A stretch of 13,026 nt of DNA, taken from DAINBT01 sp036732785 (lineage in GTDB: Bacteria > Planctomycetota > Phycisphaerae > Sedimentisphaerales > SM23-30). How positions within the stretch are numbered: the first letter of the stretch is position 1; each line of letters opens with the position of its first letter. The position numbers and the translations under genes are program-made. The DNA lies in the NCBI GenBank assembly GCA_964537505.1, contig CAZICK010000100.1, positions 1 through 13,026 on the forward strand, given 5' to 3'. The notes under the pieces are model-generated. The model was not told where the DNA came from and did not search any database. It saw nothing but the letters and a program-made list of their open reading frames with translations. Shown piece by piece: positions 5,821 to 13,026 of the stretch.

Positions 5821-6918
5821 TTAGAAATTCTCCAGCCGCTGCTGTTTATCGTAGTCGATCAAAGCTCTGACCAGATCGTCCATTTCACCAAGGACAATCT
5901 TGTCCAGATGGTAAAGTGACAGATTTATACGGTGATCGGTCACCCGGTTTTGCGGAAAGTTATAGGTACGAATCCGTTGCGAACGGTCGCCCGAACCGAT
6001 CATGTCCTTACGCGCCGAATCTCGTTGCGACCGTCTTATCCGTTCGAAATGGTCATACACCCGGCCCCGCAGGATACGCCACGCCTTGGCCCGGTTCTTG
6101 TGCTGACTCCTTTCATCCTGTATACTCACCGTGATACCGGTCGGCAGATGTTCCAGTTTGATAGCCGAATTCAACTTATTAACGCTCTGTCCGCCAGGTC
6201 CGCTCGACCGGGCCACATGCTCGACAACCTCATCGGGTTTGATCTGGATATCCAACTCTTCCGGTTCCGGCAGCACCGCCACCGTCGCCGCGGACGTATG
6301 AATTCGTCCCTGCGCCTCGGTTTCCGGCACCCGTTGCACCCGATGCCCGCCGCCTTCGTATTCGAGTTCCTGCCAGACACCTTTGCCCTTGACCCCGAAA
6401 ATCGCTTCGCGAAACCCACCCATATCGGTTCCGGAAAAGCTTATCTGCTCGATCTTCCATCCACGTTTCTCGGCATACCTGGTGTACATCCGATACAAAA
6501 CACCCGCAAACAATGCCGCCTCTTCACCGCCGGTACCGGCACGAATCTCCATAATAACCGAGCCGATCACCGCATCATCCGACATTACCATTTCTTCTTT
6601 GGCCCGATCGAGTTCGCTGGTAAGTTGCCTGCCCAGACTGTCCTGCTCTTCTTGAGCCATCTGGCACAGCTCCGAATCACCACCTTCCGCTACCAGTCCC
6701 GCGGCCTCTTGCCACTGCCGTTGCAGGTCTCGATAGGACCGGTAGCAATCAACCATCCCCTTGAGTTTACCGTGCTCCCTGGCGATTCGGGTAATCAGGG
6801 TCGCATTGTTGGCAACCTTCGGATCGTTCATTTGCCCTTCCAGTTCCATGAACCGCACTTCCAGTTCCGCCAGCTTCGCTAAAATACGCTCATTGTGTTT
6901 TGTTTCCGGTGTAACCAT
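5821..6918 (-). CDS. prfA: Peptide chain release factor 1
   Basis: A 365-residue class I release factor that reads UAA and UAG in the ribosomal A site and triggers peptidyl-tRNA hydrolysis. The GGQ catalytic tripeptide is at 242-244 in SSGPGGQSVNKLNSA. The stop-recognition PxT motif is PET (198-200) in RVPETEAQGRIHTSA, which marks RF1 rather than RF2 (SPF). The N-terminal coiled helical domain (10-110) and the conserved AGTGGEEAALFA (127-138) are intact, and length is normal for the family. The GPGGQSVNKLN context differs from the commoner GAGGQHVN and resembles lineage-specific versions. The ATG at 6918 has only a weak, distant purine stretch upstream. It lies downstream of rpmE but beyond a strong terminator, so it may need read-through or its own promoter. 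The C-terminus ends normally. Confidence 0.96.
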   Translation of the reverse strand: MVTPETKHNERILAKLAELEVRFMELEGQMNDPKVANNATLITRIAREHGKLKGMVDCYRSYRDLQRQWQEAAGLVAEGGDSELCQMAQEEQDSLGRQLTSELDRAKEEMVMSDDAVIGSVIMEIRAGTGGEEAALFAGVLYRMYTRYAEKRGWKIEQISFSGTDMGGFREAIFGVKGKGVWQELEYEGGGHRVQRVPETEAQGRIHTSAATVAVLPEPEELDIQIKPDEVVEHVARSSGPGGQSVNKLNSAIKLEHLPTGITVSIQDERSQHKNRAKAWRILRGRVYDHFERIRRSQRDSARKDMIGSGDRSQRIRTYNFPQNRVTDHRINLSLYHLDKIVLGEMDDLVRALIDYDKQQRLENF

Positions 6919-6968
6919 TTTTACAAACTTGTCCCAACTAATGCCGCCAATAATGCTGCCAAGCGAAC

Positions 6969-7018
6969 AAAAAAAAACACGCTGACCTCATCCCCGTCAG
7001 GGAACATTTCAGTCAGCG
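6969..7018 (-). terminator. Intrinsic terminator of rpmE
   Basis: Reading the - strand after the rpmE stop, CGCTGAC (7018-7012) pairs perfectly with GTCAGCG (6986-6980). The loop contains a small inner hairpin (TCCC/GGGA), and a run of nine T follows after two or three bases (6977-6969). This is a textbook rho-independent terminator. It separates rpmE from prfA although both are on the same strand. Confidence 0.85.
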
Positions 7019-7038
7019 CGATTTTAATTGAAAAGCAA

Positions 7039-7266
7039 CTAAGCTTTGTTATTATTCTTTACGCCATAATTACTGCCGTATTTCTTTTGGAACTTCTCGA
7101 TGCGCCCGGCCGCATCGACAAACTTCTGCTTGCCGGTGTAGAATGGATGGCAAACCGAACAGATTTCCACATGAATATCGCTCTTGGTCGAGCGGGTCTT
7201 GAACTCATTGCCACAACCGCACTTGACCTTCACTTCCACATATTCCGGATGAATACCTTTTTTCAC
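7039..7266 (-). CDS. rpmE: 50S ribosomal protein bL31, zinc-binding type
   Basis: A 75-residue large-subunit ribosomal protein of the bridge between subunits. The sequence MKKGIHPEYVEVKVKCGCG opens like typical bL31, and SVCHPFYTGKQKFVDAAGRI carries the family signature. Cysteines at 16, 18, 36 and 39 form the CxC...CxxC zinc site of the C+ form, so this is not the zinc-free paralogue. A GTG at 7275 would add three residues, but the AGGAG at 7279-7275 overlaps it and lies eight bases ahead of the GTG at 7266. That fixes 7266 as the start. It is transcribed from its own promoter and ended by a strong terminator. The C-terminus is Asn/Lys-rich. Confidence 0.95.
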   Translation of the reverse strand: MKKGIHPEYVEVKVKCGCGNEFKTRSTKSDIHVEICSVCHPFYTGKQKFVDAAGRIEKFQKKYGSNYGVKNNNKA

Positions 7267-7274
7267 TGCAAACA

Positions 7275-7279
7275 CTCCT
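7275..7279 (-). promoter_or_regulatory. Ribosome-binding site deciding the rpmE start
   Basis: AGGAG on the - strand with an 8-base spacer to GTG 7266. It overlaps the alternative GTG at 7275, which therefore cannot be the start. The position restores the common MKKGIHP beginning. Confidence 0.85.
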
Positions 7280-7318
7280 ATTATCTAGGCACCTTTTGTC
7301 CATAATTATAATCGGATA

Positions 7319-7347
7319 AGTGTACCACACATAAACAGACTTGTAAA
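7319..7347 (-). promoter_or_regulatory. Sigma-70-type promoter for rpmE
   Basis: On the - strand, TTTACA (7347-7342) and TACACT (7324-7319) are separated by exactly 17 bases, about 50 bases before the rpmE start codon. A second -10-like TATAAT lies further downstream (7310-7305) but without a good -35. The match is good by pattern; activity is inferred. Confidence 0.6.
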
Positions 7348-7519
7348 CAATAATTTTTCCACATCGCCTAACAATATTGAGCGATCTAAAGTCTTGTCAA
7401 TACAGAAGTTATCTCGAAACAGTCTTATTTTGCAGGCATTTTTCTGGTTTTGCCCGTCTGATTATGATATAAAAATGCTCATAAAACGAGTGTTTTGGAG
7501 TAATTGGAGCGTACCACAC

Positions 7520-9361
7520 ATGTCGAAAGAATCTGCAACTATCCTGCCCCTGCGTTTTGCCTATCGTCATTTTCAGACCGACGGCAAATTACAGAATATG
7601 TTTGAAGCCCTGGAACAAATCGATGTCCGGAGAGTATGCCTGGGTCTGACCGAACCTGATCTCGATGGTCTTGTGTTGGATCGATCTGAGATCGCCGATC
7701 GGGTTGCCCGGACCAAAGCTGTCATCGCCAGGCTGCGCCGGCGCGGTATCAGTGCCGATCTGATCCTGCCCGGCCCGGCAAACTTGCGACCCAATGACCC
7801 GGCCCATAAACGCTACCTGAAATCCCTTTACGCACGTGCTGCCGATATTCCCGTCCGCACAATATGGGTTGACGATACAACTTCGGGCAAAAAATACCAA
7901 TACCCGCGGAGCAGCTTTCTAAACTGCTTCCAAACCATTCGCCGGACGGTTCACAAATGCAGCCCACGCACACGTATCGGCTTGATCGCCGACGCGCCGC
8001 GGCGCTACGGACAATATGCCGTCACTGCCGGTGAAATCGCCAGGGCGCTGGCCGGAAAACATCAACCCCTGCTGGCCCAAACGCAGCCGTTTGGCCGGGA
8101 CTACAACCGCACGGATATACTGCAGACCGCCCAGACCATGGCGACCGTCATCGCGCAAACCGGTTCACTTCCCGGTTTGGAACTGTTCGGCGCCGCCGAC
8201 AACAGTTATGCCTCGCCTTTTCACAAAAGCGCCGAGGCCCAGCAAATGCAGACAAACCTTAACGTACTTTATGGCCTGAAAGGAATGCTGATAAACTGTT
8301 TCGACAAAATCGGCACCGCACCCGCGGCAGAAAACCTTTATCTGCAAATGCGCCAAAATCGTCTCGACCTCCTCAACAAGCTGACCAAATTGCTGACAAA
8401 CGCGTCCGGTCCCACTGGTATTCGCGTTGTCATACCAGACCTGACCAACGCCAAACCCGCCACCGGCGGTAAAAGCAAATGGCAGGACAATTGTTGGCCC
8501 ATTCTGTTATGGCGTATGGGGCTGCCGGTAACCATCGTCACCACCGGCTCCGTAAAACCGACCGATGGCACAAACGCCCCTTACGTGCTCATCGGCCGGA
8601 CACCGGCCTATTTAACGCGGCGACAACTAAACCACATATTCACAAACGGCGTATTGCTCGATGCCTCGGCTGCCGAGACGATCCAGTCGATGAAACTACC
8701 CGGCCTGATAGGCGTCAAAGTTGCCGGCCCCCTGAAAAATGTTCAGACCGAGATCATCTCTGACCAGACCTTAGCCGCTCCATACTATGGCCACAACACC
8801 ATCTTGAATGGAGATATGGAACCCGGCGATTTTCGCTGCTTGCGTCCTTTCCACCGTAACGCCCGGGCGATTACTACCCTCAATCTTAAAAACCACCGGC
8901 CCAACACCAACGGCATGACAGCCTTTGACAACACCGACCACAACCATCGTTGCGTGATACTCCCTTATAGTATCAGCAGCTCGGCTCAGGCTGCACCACT
9001 GCTTTGTATTCAACGTCAAAGACATTTTCGCGAGGTTTTTGCCTGGCTGCTGCGTAAGCGTTTGGACTGCTTTGTGGAAAATGCCCCCGACCTTGTACCA
9101 TTTTATATTCCGCTCGGCAAACGTCGCCGAATCATTTTAGCCCTCTTGAACGTCGGGTTCGACTGGGCCATCGATGCACGTATCCGCCTGAGCCGCATCG
9201 GCTTTACCATCAAACGCGTCCGCGAACTAAACGAACAGGGCCGACTCGTCAGCTACTGTGACCTGCGCCTGCGCACCTGCTGCGACTATCAATACATCGA
9301 CCTCACTTCCGATGTCGCCGTACCGCCGATGCAAATGACCATCCTCCTGCTGGACGGATAG
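7520..9361 (+). CDS. Uncharacterised protein, glycoside-hydrolase-like (TIM barrel + GATase-like)
   Basis: A 613-residue protein without signal peptide or membrane segment. The first ~290 residues have an alternating helix/strand look of a TIM barrel, with IWVDD at 115-119 and NSYASPFHKSAEA at 228-240. These resemble points in uncharacterised planctomycete/verrucomicrobial glycosidase-like proteins (pattern recognition only). Residues 300-395 resemble a glutamine-amidotransferase-like or beta-galactosidase trimerisation fold (VLIGRTPAYLT, GVLLDASAAETI). The remainder (about 400-613) looks like a beta-rich C-terminal region. No catalytic acid pair can be assigned, so enzyme activity is unproven. 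ATG 7520 is preferred because GGAG sits ten bases ahead. An ATG at 7475 and a TTG at 7394 extend the frame into the rpmE promoter region without comparable signals. It is convergent with addB, with an 18-base gap. Confidence 0.7.
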   Translation: MSKESATILPLRFAYRHFQTDGKLQNMFEALEQIDVRRVCLGLTEPDLDGLVLDRSEIADRVARTKAVIARLRRRGISADLILPGPANLRPNDPAHKRYLKSLYARAADIPVRTIWVDDTTSGKKYQYPRSSFLNCFQTIRRTVHKCSPRTRIGLIADAPRRYGQYAVTAGEIARALAGKHQPLLAQTQPFGRDYNRTDILQTAQTMATVIAQTGSLPGLELFGAADNSYASPFHKSAEAQQMQTNLNVLYGLKGMLINCFDKIGTAPAAENLYLQMRQNRLDLLNKLTKLLTNASGPTGIRVVIPDLTNAKPATGGKSKWQDNCWPILLWRMGLPVTIVTTGSVKPTDGTNAPYVLIGRTPAYLTRRQLNHIFTNGVLLDASAAETIQSMKLPGLIGVKVAGPLKNVQTEIISDQTLAAPYYGHNTILNGDMEPGDFRCLRPFHRNARAITTLNLKNHRPNTNGMTAFDNTDHNHRCVILPYSISSSAQAAPLLCIQRQRHFREVFAWLLRKRLDCFVENAPDLVPFYIPLGKRRRIILALLNVGFDWAIDARIRLSRIGFTIKRVRELNEQGRLVSYCDLRLRTCCDYQYIDLTSDVAVPPMQMTILLLDG

Positions 9362-9379
9362 TTTTGCACCGCAGCGGAG

Positions 9380-12300
9380 TTACACTTCTATTTGATCGAG
9401 GACATCTTGTTTGGACATTGACGGCAATTCATTGTAGCTCTCGCTGTTGAAATCGAAACGGCACAAAGAGTGGTAATCGCAACGAGGGCAGGGAGTATCC
9501 TTCTCACCCAGACGATACGGCGAAACTTCAATTTTGCCGTAGGTTATCTCAGTTGCAAGCCTGGCCAGCGTCTTGCGGCAGTGCTCGATTAAGGCTGACA
9601 TCTGTTTGGGCGTTACTACCGCTGAATTGGATGGGATATAAACGGAATTCTCCTTGTTTATATAAAAACTGTAGAATCGGGACCATTCTTTAGATTTTAC
9701 GGTATGGTCAAGATCGACAATCCACGCACCGCCGATAAGGCCGGTTGCCTTGTGAGGCCGGCTATCGTCGGACCGTAACGATTTGGCCTGGTCCAGGACA
9801 TTTTCGCCAGGCGGCTCCGGATGAGACTGTCCCGGACGATGGATCGGTAAAAACAATGCCGCGGCGGGTTCAGGCCGCTCGCCGTCACCAGGGCGGTAAT
9901 GCGTTTGCAGTACCAGCAGATAACTAATCAATTGCAAAGACAAACCATGATAAAACTGCCCGTAGGGAAAAGAACGGGCCGATGATTTATAATCGATTAC
10001 GCTAACGCCGACCGTGCCGTCATCCCTGAGACAAACGTCCACCCGGTCGATCTTGCCACGCAGAGCTAACCGGCGGCCATCAGGCAGATCGATCTCCAGC
10101 GGCCCGTATGGAGCACTCTCAGGGCCGAACTCCAATTCCGCATGACGCTGATAAAAATTCCCGGCCCCGGCCCCGGCCCGCAACGATCGGCAAAACTGCT
10201 GCAAATGACCGGTGGTATTATCGAGCAGAAACCGGTTGCGATGCGATTGCTCCTTTAGTTCGCTAAATTGCGACTCTGTCTTTATCAGCGAAGTCACCAC
10301 TGATTCAATAATACTATCGAGCTTCTCATCGGTCAGATCGCGCCAGTCGAGCCTGGCCTGGCTCATCTGCAGAAAAATACGACAGAGCGCATCATGGTAA
10401 AAACTACCCATATCCATGGCGCCCAGTTTTAGCTCCCGGCGTTTTTCAAGCTGCAAAATATAACGGGCGAAGTGCTGAAAAGGACAAGCGGCAAAGGTTT
10501 CCAGGCGCGAGACACTGCTGCGAAGCACCTGGGGAAACAATCGCTTTATTACATCACGGTTCAGCTCGGCACGGTTACGATACACCGACCCCGCCAAACC
10601 ACGATCGATCATCTTGAGCCAATCACCCTGCTTACGCGCATAATGGTAAAGCTGTGTCCAGACGGATGAAGGTTTCTCGCCCGGCTGGAACGGCGAAAAA
10701 GACAAAGCCAACTGCCGCGATAACTCAGACAAGGTGGTAATGTTATCAGGGTCAGGTTGGCCGCTATCGTCACTTAGCCTTACAAAAGGCACGCTGCCAC
10801 CGAGCGCATCCTGAATATTCGCGATCAGCGAAGAAGGATTGAGCGTACTGGCGTTTTCATCAGCGATGGGGAAGCTGACCCACAGAAAATCCTGTGGCCG
10901 GGTCAGGGCAATGTAGGCCAGATAACGTTCGTGCATTAGTTTTTCCGTGCTGGTTGGCGCCAGTTCCAAACCCTGCCGGGCCAGCAGCTCCCGTTGCGGA
11001 TCGGTAAAAAATGTGTCAGGAGAACTTACACGCGGAAAATACTGCTCATTGACGCCCAGTACGAAAGCAGCTCGGATACGCGGATGACGCGACCGCTCGA
11101 TCGTACCGATAAGCACCTGATCGAGTCCCGGCGGTATCAAACGCAGCGTCATCTGTTCCATCGCGGAGCAGAGAATCTCCGAATACTCACCAAGCGTAAC
11201 AGAACAATCACCCAGCGACTCGACCATATCGTCCATCAGGCCGATCACATCTTTGTATATCTGCTCGTGGGTCTGCCCCTGGTCATGATCGTTATTGTCC
11301 TGGGCCTGCTGACGCCATTGCGAAAGTTTTTCGCCAACGTCGATCTTTTCCAGCAAACCTGCTAATTGAGCCGTGATATCGCGTACCGATAGTTGACGGT
11401 CGGATTGATACTGACGGCCGTAAAGTTCCTCTCGCATTTGCAGCAGGGGGGCTATGGCTCGCAGGCGATACTGGTTTAGCTGTTCGCCGGTCAACTGCAC
11501 AGAAGTCGCTTGTTGTTCGTTTTTATCGCCGTCGCCGATCCGCCAGGACCGCCCTGTGTACCAGCGATCCGATTGAATACCATGACGCCCAACATAGTCT
11601 TCCAGGCTGTCCGCGGCCTCGCGTGGCAACGGGGCCAGATCGGTTTTGAGATAGTCGATAACATGTTCGCTTTGAAAATCACTGATGATAATCTGCAGAC
11701 AACATCGCAGCAGTTTTATCAGGGGATGATGATGCACCCTGCGGCCACGATCGATAAAATATGGAATATCGTAATCAGTGAAGGTCGCCTCCAGCAGTTC
11801 CTGATAATCGCCGAAGTCACGCAAGATGACAGCTATATCGGAAAACCGGTAATTCTGTTCACGGCACAAACGCAGAATATGGCCCGCTGCCGCCCTGACT
11901 TCCTGGCGCCGTTGAGACGCTTCGAGAATAACTATATCACGCACGGGAATGTCCCGCTCGGCAGATGCAGCCGAGTGAGTAGAACGATCGGTTTTGTTAC
12001 CGGCCGGGTTTAAAAAATTACGCTCCAACCGGGCCAACTTGGTGGAGTTTCGAAAACGTGGCAATGGCACGTCAAAATCACTCGGCAGAATCAATGCCGG
12101 TTCCAATTGACCTTGCCCACCGAGCAATCTTGCCAAACGCTGATAGGTTTGCAGTGTCGGGTGAAACAGATTTGTTTGATCCAGCAGCTCAGGTTCGTCC
12201 GGGTGCCCCTGGGCGATCTGAAACTGTCGGCACAGCGGATCGAGACAGATAGTAATCTCACTGCGGACAACGCACCGGGTCAGGGCAGCCAGGGCGTGGT

Positions 12301-12952
12301 ATTGCTGGGGGGTAAAACCGGCAAAACCGTCCACCCACAAATGCCCATTTCGCAAAACCTCGGCTTCTTGGCAGCGAGAGCTTACCAGATCGAGAAAATC
12401 GTCCGGATCGACAAACCGTTTGGCCAGATGGTCCTGATACGACTGATATATCACCGCCAGATCGGAAAGTTTCTCAGCCAAAGGCACCAGCCTCGCCTCA
12501 TCGGCCTGGAGCAGGTTTTTGCACTGTTCAGCGAGCTGCTCGGGAGTTTGGCAATATTGACGAAGCTGGCGGATCATAGCGCTGAGTTGGGTTATGAAAC
12601 CACTGCGACCAGCGACGCGGTTGAATATCTTTAACTGTGACTGTCGCTCTTGCAGCAATCGCCGGAGAATCATCTGTTTGCCGAATTCACTAAGTACCGG
12701 CAGACTACCCGGCCCCGTCTCCCATAGAATCTGATGTGCCAGTCGCTCGAAACTCATAACCAAGGCACGGTTATAACCGTCCAGACGATCATCCCGAACC
12801 AACGCCTGTTCCATTTGAAACGTAGCCTGCTCGGGTACCAGCAGAATCAGCGGAAAACCTTTAGCGCAGCGCACAAGCTCACCCTTTATCGCCTCCAGGC
12901 AATAATGTGTCTTACCGCTCCCGCTGCGACCAAGTATAAATCGAACCGTCAT
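9380..12952 (-). CDS. addB: AddB-type helicase-nuclease subunit (recombination/DNA repair)
   Basis: A 1190-residue protein close in length and layout to B. subtilis AddB (about 1166). With AddA it resects double-strand ends to load RecA. Walker A GRSGSGKT is at 8-15, followed by LVPEQATFQMEQAL. The middle carries the inactivated-helicase core (LIPPGLDQVLIGTIERSRH). The C-terminal nuclease has H853 (GSFYHDAL), D969 (GKIDRVD), D987 and K989 (IDYKSS) and Q1007-Y1011 (QLISY). An iron-sulphur cluster is indicated by C823 (AACPFQHF) and C1155-C1158-C1164 (CPRCDYHSLC), the same CxxCx5C spacing as B. subtilis AddB. ATG 12952 has no Shine-Dalgarno but begins the typical MTVRFILGRSGSGKT. The expected partner addA is not immediately downstream: that side is a convergent gene. 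It must lie outside the window. Confidence 0.93.
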   Translation of the reverse strand: MTVRFILGRSGSGKTHYCLEAIKGELVRCAKGFPLILLVPEQATFQMEQALVRDDRLDGYNRALVMSFERLAHQILWETGPGSLPVLSEFGKQMILRRLLQERQSQLKIFNRVAGRSGFITQLSAMIRQLRQYCQTPEQLAEQCKNLLQADEARLVPLAEKLSDLAVIYQSYQDHLAKRFVDPDDFLDLVSSRCQEAEVLRNGHLWVDGFAGFTPQQYHALAALTRCVVRSEITICLDPLCRQFQIAQGHPDEPELLDQTNLFHPTLQTYQRLARLLGGQGQLEPALILPSDFDVPLPRFRNSTKLARLERNFLNPAGNKTDRSTHSAASAERDIPVRDIVILEASQRRQEVRAAAGHILRLCREQNYRFSDIAVILRDFGDYQELLEATFTDYDIPYFIDRGRRVHHHPLIKLLRCCLQIIISDFQSEHVIDYLKTDLAPLPREAADSLEDYVGRHGIQSDRWYTGRSWRIGDGDKNEQQATSVQLTGEQLNQYRLRAIAPLLQMREELYGRQYQSDRQLSVRDITAQLAGLLEKIDVGEKLSQWRQQAQDNNDHDQGQTHEQIYKDVIGLMDDMVESLGDCSVTLGEYSEILCSAMEQMTLRLIPPGLDQVLIGTIERSRHPRIRAAFVLGVNEQYFPRVSSPDTFFTDPQRELLARQGLELAPTSTEKLMHERYLAYIALTRPQDFLWVSFPIADENASTLNPSSLIANIQDALGGSVPFVRLSDDSGQPDPDNITTLSELSRQLALSFSPFQPGEKPSSVWTQLYHYARKQGDWLKMIDRGLAGSVYRNRAELNRDVIKRLFPQVLRSSVSRLETFAACPFQHFARYILQLEKRRELKLGAMDMGSFYHDALCRIFLQMSQARLDWRDLTDEKLDSIIESVVTSLIKTESQFSELKEQSHRNRFLLDNTTGHLQQFCRSLRAGAGAGNFYQRHAELEFGPESAPYGPLEIDLPDGRRLALRGKIDRVDVCLRDDGTVGVSVIDYKSSARSFPYGQFYHGLSLQLISYLLVLQTHYRPGDGERPEPAAALFLPIHRPGQSHPEPPGENVLDQAKSLRSDDSRPHKATGLIGGAWIVDLDHTVKSKEWSRFYSFYINKENSVYIPSNSAVVTPKQMSALIEHCRKTLARLATEITYGKIEVSPYRLGEKDTPCPRCDYHSLCRFDFNSESYNELPSMSKQDVLDQIEV

Positions 12953-13005
12953 ATTTCGTAACTAACACATCGTAAACTTTCGCACTTTTTATAGAGGTTT
13001 AAGCC

Positions 13006-13026
13006 GCTGGAGCTAGGGCTTCCAGC
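13006..13026. other. Inverted repeat at the window edge, upstream of addB
   Basis: GCTGGA and TCCAGC form a perfect 6-bp stem around nine bases, with the inner GC and GC also able to pair. It lies about 55 bases ahead of addB. It may be the terminator of a gene beyond the edge, but any T-run would be outside the window. I see no clear promoter for addB in 12953-13005. Confidence 0.35.

Noticed and set aside
5932..6882. 316-residue + strand ORF opposite prfA
   Set aside because: It is fully antisense to an unambiguous release factor gene in GC-rich DNA, where long shadow frames are expected; no motif seen.
7394..7519. Extended start (TTG 7394 or ATG 7475) for the glycosidase-like gene
   Set aside because: The extra residues look unlike the rest, and the ATG at 7520 has GGAG at good spacing.
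11510..12634. Two + strand ORFs (167 and 175 residues) opposite addB
   Set aside because: Shadows of the continuous addB frame; no recognisable features or start signals.

Overview
The window looks like a stretch of bacterial chromosome. The core-gene part is GC-rich (hand-counted sample lines: 40/60 G+C at 6301-6360, 37/60 at 10021-10080). It carries rpmE, prfA, a SpoU/TrmH-type RNA methyltransferase and a full-length AddB-type nuclease. The repeat style on the left (degenerate blocks resembling 'cgaaggacacgaag', an inverted 'TTCCGC-tttc-GCGGGAA' hairpin) and the release-factor and glycosidase-like proteins suggest an environmental planctomycete (perhaps Phycisphaerae). That placement is inference and could be wrong.

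Layout. 1-717: a gene-free, purine-rich, repeat-laden stretch. It includes a compact element (356-474) bounded by inverted repeats and holding two hairpins. 718-4454: an AT-rich accessory island (sample lines 22/60 and 18/60 G+C) with two tightly linked + strand genes. 4455-4954: non-coding DNA with a 3'-terminal relic of an IS256/Mutator-type insertion sequence. 4955-7266: three housekeeping translation genes on the - strand (rpmE, prfA, RNA methyltransferase). rpmE has a clear promoter, a ribosome-binding site that fixes its start, and a strong intrinsic terminator. 7520-9361: a + strand glycosidase-like protein of unknown role. 9380-12952: addB on the - strand, convergent with the previous gene. 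The last ~70 bases are its upstream region.

The most interesting part is the island. The first gene encodes an N-terminal TIR domain with its putative catalytic glutamate, a NACHT-type STAND NTPase, two predicted membrane helices and an unrecognised C-terminal domain. The second begins 17 bases after it and encodes an RseP-like site-2 protease homologue. Its fold landmarks (FSIGxGP, LGGYVK, a PDZ domain, the NxLPLP...GG segment) are kept, but the expected zinc and catalytic residues are all replaced: HExGH reads YNFGY, and the Asp of the LDG motif is Val. I infer a two-gene, membrane-associated TIR-NACHT immune module in which a dead intramembrane protease serves as sensor, scaffold or adaptor. 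I do not recall this pairing as a described system, and I could not search databases.
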